The notes below the pieces were generated by a model, which saw nothing but the letters and a program-made list of their open reading frames with translations, searched no databases and was not told the DNA's origin. A stretch of 9,267 nucleotides of DNA from Actinomycetes bacterium (GTDB lineage Bacteria > Actinomycetota > Actinomycetes > Actinomycetales > Demequinaceae), in contig JAEYYZ010000201.1 in NCBI GenBank assembly GCA_023428185.1, positions 1-9,267 on the forward strand, written 5' to 3'. Both the position numbers and the translations under genes were made by a program. Shown in pieces: positions 6,324-9,267 of the stretch; position 1 is the stretch's first letter, and every line of letters begins with the position of its first letter.

Positions 6324-7775
6324 CTATGCGTTTCGCACGCGTCGCCACGCCTCAATGATCGCTTGAGTGGACACGGAAACATCGTCCCTGGTAGTGGCCG
6401 CGTCCGAGACGGAAAGGCGCATGGCACGCGTCCCCTTCCAGGTGGTGGCACCCGCCCACATGGTGCCTTCTGCTTGCACTGTCGCGATCACTGCGTCGGT
6501 GACGGCGGTGTCGCCGGGCTGGTGTGGGGCTGTACCAAAGCCCACAAGGATTTGATTAAGCATCACGGGCGCCACAATGTGCGCGCCAGCCTCATCCAAG
6601 AGCGAGGCAAAGCTGGCCGCGAGATCGACTGACTTCTCCACGAGCTCCGCGAGTCCGTTGGTGCCGAGCGAGGCCAAGGCGGCCCACGCCTCCACGCCCC
6701 GCGCGCGTTGAGACATTTGGATTCCGCGGTTGATGGGTTCCCTGCCCGCTCCGTGGGGATCGACCGTGAGGTACGCGGCATCGGCGGTCATCGCCTTAGC
6801 CAAATGGAGGGGTTCGCGGACAATGACGATGCCGCTGTCATAGGGCACGTTGAGCCACTTGTGACCATCGGTGGCCCAGGAATCGGCGTGCTCCACGCCA
6901 GCGACCAGGTGTCGCAGCTGTGGCGAAGCGGCAGCCCACAGACCGAAGGCGCCATCCACGTGAACCCAACCGCCCCGCTCGCGCACTCCGGGGATGATCT
7001 TGTCAAAGGGATCGCTCGCACCGGTGTTGACGTTGCCTGCCTGCAGTACGGCGATGGTGAGTTCGTCCGTGTCGGTGGGGAAGGCGTCGGCGTTGATGGC
7101 GCCGGTGTGGTCCGTAGGGACGTACTCGATCTGCGCCGCGCCGAACCCGGCAAGTCGCAACGCCTTGAGTACTGAGGCGTGCACTTCTTCACCCACGATG
7201 ATGCGCACAGGCGGGGCGCCGGCGAGGCCACGCTCGCCGACGTCCCAACCTGCCCGCGCCAGTACCGCGTCCCTTGCCGTGATGATGCCGGTGAGGTTTG
7301 CGACGGTCGCACCGGCGCAGAACGACGCGACGGCTGCGGAGGGTAGCCCTAACGCGTCGACGATCCATTGGCCTGCCACCTGGTCCAGCACCACGGCAGC
7401 GGGAGACATTGCGGCCATTGCGGTGTTGTTGTCCCACGCGCCGGCCAGAATGCTGGCGCCTTGCGCAGCGGGGAGCGTGCCGCCCGTGACGAATCCGAAG
7501 TAGCGGCCTTGAGTGGATGTCACGGTAGCGGGCGACCCAAAGGCGTCCAGTTCCTCGAGCACTTCGCGGGGATCAATGCTGTGTTCCTGGAGCGGGCGAC
7601 GGAATGCGTCAAGCGCCGCTACGGCATCGGGCGTAGGGAATACCGGACGATGCCCGGCGGCGGCGAGGTAGCTCCCGGCACGCCGGGCGGCCTCGGTGAC
7701 GATGGCGATGCGCTCGCGAGCGAGGCCTCGGGTGATGGGGTTGGTGTGCACGCGAGTGAGGTCGGTTGCGGTCAT
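6324..7775 (-). CDS. Group II PLP-dependent decarboxylase (aromatic-L-amino-acid / diaminobutyrate decarboxylase-like)
   Basis: The 483-residue protein has the length and motif order of the pyridoxal-dependent decarboxylase family (PF00282 type). These cytoplasmic fold-type I enzymes remove the carboxylate of amino acids such as glutamate, tyrosine, tryptophan or 2,4-diaminobutyrate. Seen in order: RYFGFVTGG (91-99), a substrate-channel segment; FCAGATVANLTGI (152-164), the phosphate-binding region; EEVHAS (196-201) with H199, which stacks on the PLP ring; QAGNVNTGASDPF (245-257); VHVDGAFG (271-278) with D274, which pairs with the pyridine nitrogen; and SWATDGHKWLNVPYD (299-313) with K306 as the Schiff-base lysine. 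The C-terminal MRLSVSDAATT region is typical. The substrate cannot be read from these motifs. The start ATG 7775 lacks a ribosome site and may be leaderless (GACACT at -12 to -7). It is divergent from the MocR regulator across 98 bp, so that protein may regulate it. Confidence 0.92.
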   Translation of the reverse strand: MTATDLTRVHTNPITRGLARERIAIVTEAARRAGSYLAAAGHRPVFPTPDAVAALDAFRRPLQEHSIDPREVLEELDAFGSPATVTSTQGRYFGFVTGGTLPAAQGASILAGAWDNNTAMAAMSPAAVVLDQVAGQWIVDALGLPSAAVASFCAGATVANLTGIITARDAVLARAGWDVGERGLAGAPPVRIIVGEEVHASVLKALRLAGFGAAQIEYVPTDHTGAINADAFPTDTDELTIAVLQAGNVNTGASDPFDKIIPGVRERGGWVHVDGAFGLWAAASPQLRHLVAGVEHADSWATDGHKWLNVPYDSGIVIVREPLHLAKAMTADAAYLTVDPHGAGREPINRGIQMSQRARGVEAWAALASLGTNGLAELVEKSVDLAASFASLLDEAGAHIVAPVMLNQILVGFGTAPHQPGDTAVTDAVIATVQAEGTMWAGATTWKGTRAMRLSVSDAATTRDDVSVSTQAIIEAWRRVRNA

Positions 7776-7793
7776 GGGAATAGTGTCACTCGC

Positions 7794-7808
7794 ACTGGCC
7801 CTGGAAAT
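7794..7808 (+). repeat. Spaced near-direct repeat, copy 1 (candidate MocR half-site)
   Basis: This copy is ACTGGCCCTGGAAAT. It agrees with the second copy at 7829-7843 at 11 of 15 positions, including the first six bases, and lies about 19 bp upstream of the decarboxylase start codon, in a position where a bound protein could block or recruit polymerase. Confidence 0.35.
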
Positions 7809-7828
7809 CGAGAGCCAATTTGGGGGCG

Positions 7829-7843
7829 ACTGGCACTAGGTAT
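7829..7843 (+). repeat. Spaced near-direct repeat, copy 2 (candidate MocR half-site)
   Basis: This copy is ACTGGCACTAGGTAT, on the regulator side of the divergent region, starting 45 bp before the regulator's ATG. Its first five bases are repeated in inverted orientation at 7850-7854 (CCAGT). Confidence 0.35.
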
Positions 7844-7873
7844 TGGGGTCCAGTTTGCGGCACAGTGGATGCC

Positions 7874-9267
7874 ATGCGCACGACCGCCGAACAACTCGCC
7901 GACGTCCTCGACCACTGGCAGACGGGCACGGGCCCGCTCTATCAGCAGCTCGCGGACGCCATCGTGTCCCTCGCCGAGGCCGGGTCGCTGGACCACGGCG
8001 CCCGGATGCCGTCCGAGCGTGCCCTTGCAGACCACTTGCACTTGTCTCGTAACACGGTCACGGCGGCCTATGTGCAATTGCGGGACCAGGGTTGGCTCGA
8101 AGTGCGTCCGGGAGCTGCGCCCACTCTGGGGTCGCGGTCGCGCGGAGTGATGGCGCTCAGTGCTGAGGATCGCTTCTCCAAGATCCTTACCGGCCAGTAC
8201 GAACCCATCGTGGCGTTCAACACCGCCTCGCCGCCGCCTGCGCCCGTGGTCTCTCAAGCACTCAACAACCCCGCGGAGTTCCTGGGCGGAGCGCCAGTGC
8301 AAGGCAACGGTTATGCCGCGCTAGGCCACCGCGATTTGGTTGAAGCGGTCACCGAACACTTGCGCGCTCAAGGCATTCGCGCCACGCCAGAGGAAGTGGT
8401 CATCACGTCAGGGGCTCAACAAGCGGTATGGCTCGCGGTGACGATGCTGGCGGGCCCTGCGCGCCCCGTAGCTCTTGAGTCCATCACCTACCCCGGCGTC
8501 TTTGATGCAGTGGCGGCGGCGGGCTCGCGTCCTTTGGCGCTACCCATGACGCCCCGGGGGCTGGACGCCTCAGCATCGGCCAAATTGTTGCGCGCGGCAC
8601 GGTCCGACGTTGCCTACCTCACCACGTTCCACAACCCCACCGGGACTGCGCTGTCGGACGACGATGCGCGGGTGCTGTTGGCGGGTGCGGCGGCGGGAGG
8701 CACCACGATTATCGATGACCGCACCATTGGTGAACTGGTGCTTGACGGCGAGGAGCGCAAACCGTTTGCGACGCTCGGCTCGGACGCGCCGGTCATCACC
8801 ATTGGCGGCATGTCCAAGGTGTATTGGGGCGGTCTGCGCATCGGCTGGCTCCACACCAATGCCACGCTCGCCGCGCAAATGCGCCACCGCCGTGCGGCCA
8901 TGGACTTGGGCGGGCCAGCTTTTATCCAGCGAGTGGGGGCGCGGCTCTTGCGCGAGTTCTACCACGAGACCCTTGAGTGGCGCCTTGGAACGTTGCGCGA
9001 ATCATTGGCCGCAGTCAATGAGGCCGTCGCGGAGCATGGGTTGGACTGGGAGTACGAGACGCCCCGCGGTGGGCCGAGCCTGTGGGTTCGCTTGCCCGAC
9101 GGAGGGGCCGAGCGGTTCGCAGAGCGTTCCACTGCGGCGGGGGCACCTGTCGCTCCGGGGTCTGCCTTTGAGGTGATGCCTGGTGCGGGGGCGAACCACT
9201 TCAGGCTGCCGTTCTACTTGCCGCCCGAGGACATGCGACTGGGGATCAAGATGCTCGCCGAGAAAGC
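7874..9267 (+). CDS. MocR-family GntR-type regulator with aminotransferase-like PLP domain (3' end beyond the window)
   Basis: The frame is open from ATG 7874 to the window edge: 464 complete codons with no stop, close to full family length (about 450-500). Residues about 20-80 are a GntR winged helix-turn-helix (PLYQQLADAI at 21-30, then RMPSERALADHLHLSRNTVTAAY at 44-66, helices 2 and 3). A linker rich in Ser and Arg follows at about 81-110. The fold-type I aminotransferase-like domain then shows NGYAALGHRDL (145-155), ITSGAQQAVW (177-186), HNPTGT (253-258, N254), IIDDRT (279-284, D281 as the pyridine-N partner), GGMSKVYWGGLRIGW (311-325, K315 as the PLP lysine) and NHFRLPFY (441-448, R444 as the carboxylate-binding arginine). 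The tyrosine usual three residues after the aspartate is Thr here (T284). The SK.YWGGLRIGW run resembles the YczR-like MocR subgroup. In this family the PLP domain senses an effector. A GTG at 7865 is an alternative start; neither has a strong ribosome site. Confidence 0.93.
   Translation, partial: MRTTAEQLADVLDHWQTGTGPLYQQLADAIVSLAEAGSLDHGARMPSERALADHLHLSRNTVTAAYVQLRDQGWLEVRPGAAPTLGSRSRGVMALSAEDRFSKILTGQYEPIVAFNTASPPPAPVVSQALNNPAEFLGGAPVQGNGYAALGHRDLVEAVTEHLRAQGIRATPEEVVITSGAQQAVWLAVTMLAGPARPVALESITYPGVFDAVAAAGSRPLALPMTPRGLDASASAKLLRAARSDVAYLTTFHNPTGTALSDDDARVLLAGAAAGGTTIIDDRTIGELVLDGEERKPFATLGSDAPVITIGGMSKVYWGGLRIGWLHTNATLAAQMRHRRAAMDLGGPAFIQRVGARLLREFYHETLEWRLGTLRESLAAVNEAVAEHGLDWEYETPRGGPSLWVRLPDGGAERFAERSTAAGAPVAPGSAFEVMPGAGANHFRLPFYLPPEDMRLGIKMLAEK

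Larger units (their letters stand above)
7776..7873. promoter_or_regulatory. Divergent promoter/operator region between the decarboxylase and the MocR regulator
   Basis: This 98-bp gap must hold promoters for both flanking genes. A 15-base near-direct repeat lies at 7794-7808 (ACTGGCCCTGGAAAT) and 7829-7843 (ACTGGCACTAGGTAT); 11 of 15 positions agree, with 35 bp start to start. An inverted ACTGG copy sits at 7850-7854. MocR regulators such as GabR bind widely spaced direct repeats, so these are candidate operators. A small dyad AGTGTCACT (7782-7790) overlaps the presumed -10 of the decarboxylase. No strong -35 hexamers stand out on either strand. The operator assignment is inference from layout. 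Confidence 0.4.

Noticed and set aside
7368..8150. Plus-strand frame (260 codons) across the decarboxylase, the divergent promoter and the MocR start
   Set aside because: It overlaps the decarboxylase antisense and the first part of the MocR gene in another frame, and its translation is not protein-like.

Overview
The window is GC-rich, densely packed chromosomal DNA with short intergenic gaps (16 to 98 bp). It looks actinobacterial. The evidence is strong G/C bias at third codon positions, GTG starts, a short start/stop overlap, starts with little Shine-Dalgarno sequence, and the gene order MgtE_N/CBS protein - DUF1003 protein - Mrp ATPase, which also occurs in mycobacteria. I cannot name a genus. 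There are no rRNA or tRNA genes, insertion sequences, CRISPR arrays or prophage genes.

Layout. On the left, the plus strand carries the 3' end of folD (1-231) and then xthA, an exonuclease III-type AP endonuclease (248-1048). These converge on a run of six minus-strand genes. Listed in their direction of transcription, they are a group II PLP-dependent decarboxylase (7775-6324), an APH-fold small-molecule kinase (6237-5335), a soluble PRC-barrel/MgtE_N/CBS protein (5294-4014), a two-helix DUF1003 membrane protein (4021-3515), an Mrp/ApbC-type Fe-S carrier ATPase (3495-2374) and a galactokinase-family GHMP kinase (2317-1073). At the right edge a MocR/GntR regulator with an aminotransferase-like domain (7874 to beyond the window end) is transcribed divergently from the decarboxylase. 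Its reading frame runs off the window without a stop.

How the genes may work together. FolD (one-carbon metabolism) and XthA (base-excision repair) are housekeeping genes. The CBS protein, DUF1003 protein and Mrp form a tight cluster: the first two overlap by 8 nt and the last two are 19 nt apart. The CBS protein has the magnesium-sensing parts of MgtE but no pore, so its role is probably sensory or scaffolding. The decarboxylase and the MocR regulator share a 98-bp divergent promoter region with a spaced near-direct repeat, which suggests a regulator/target pair. The galactokinase-like protein has substitutions at nearly every signature position, including the usual catalytic arginine, so its substrate is uncertain. 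A 12-bp perfect palindrome lies just upstream of it.

I see no clearly new multi-gene system. The observations most worth following up are the MocR/decarboxylase pair, the pore-less MgtE cluster and the divergent galactokinase.
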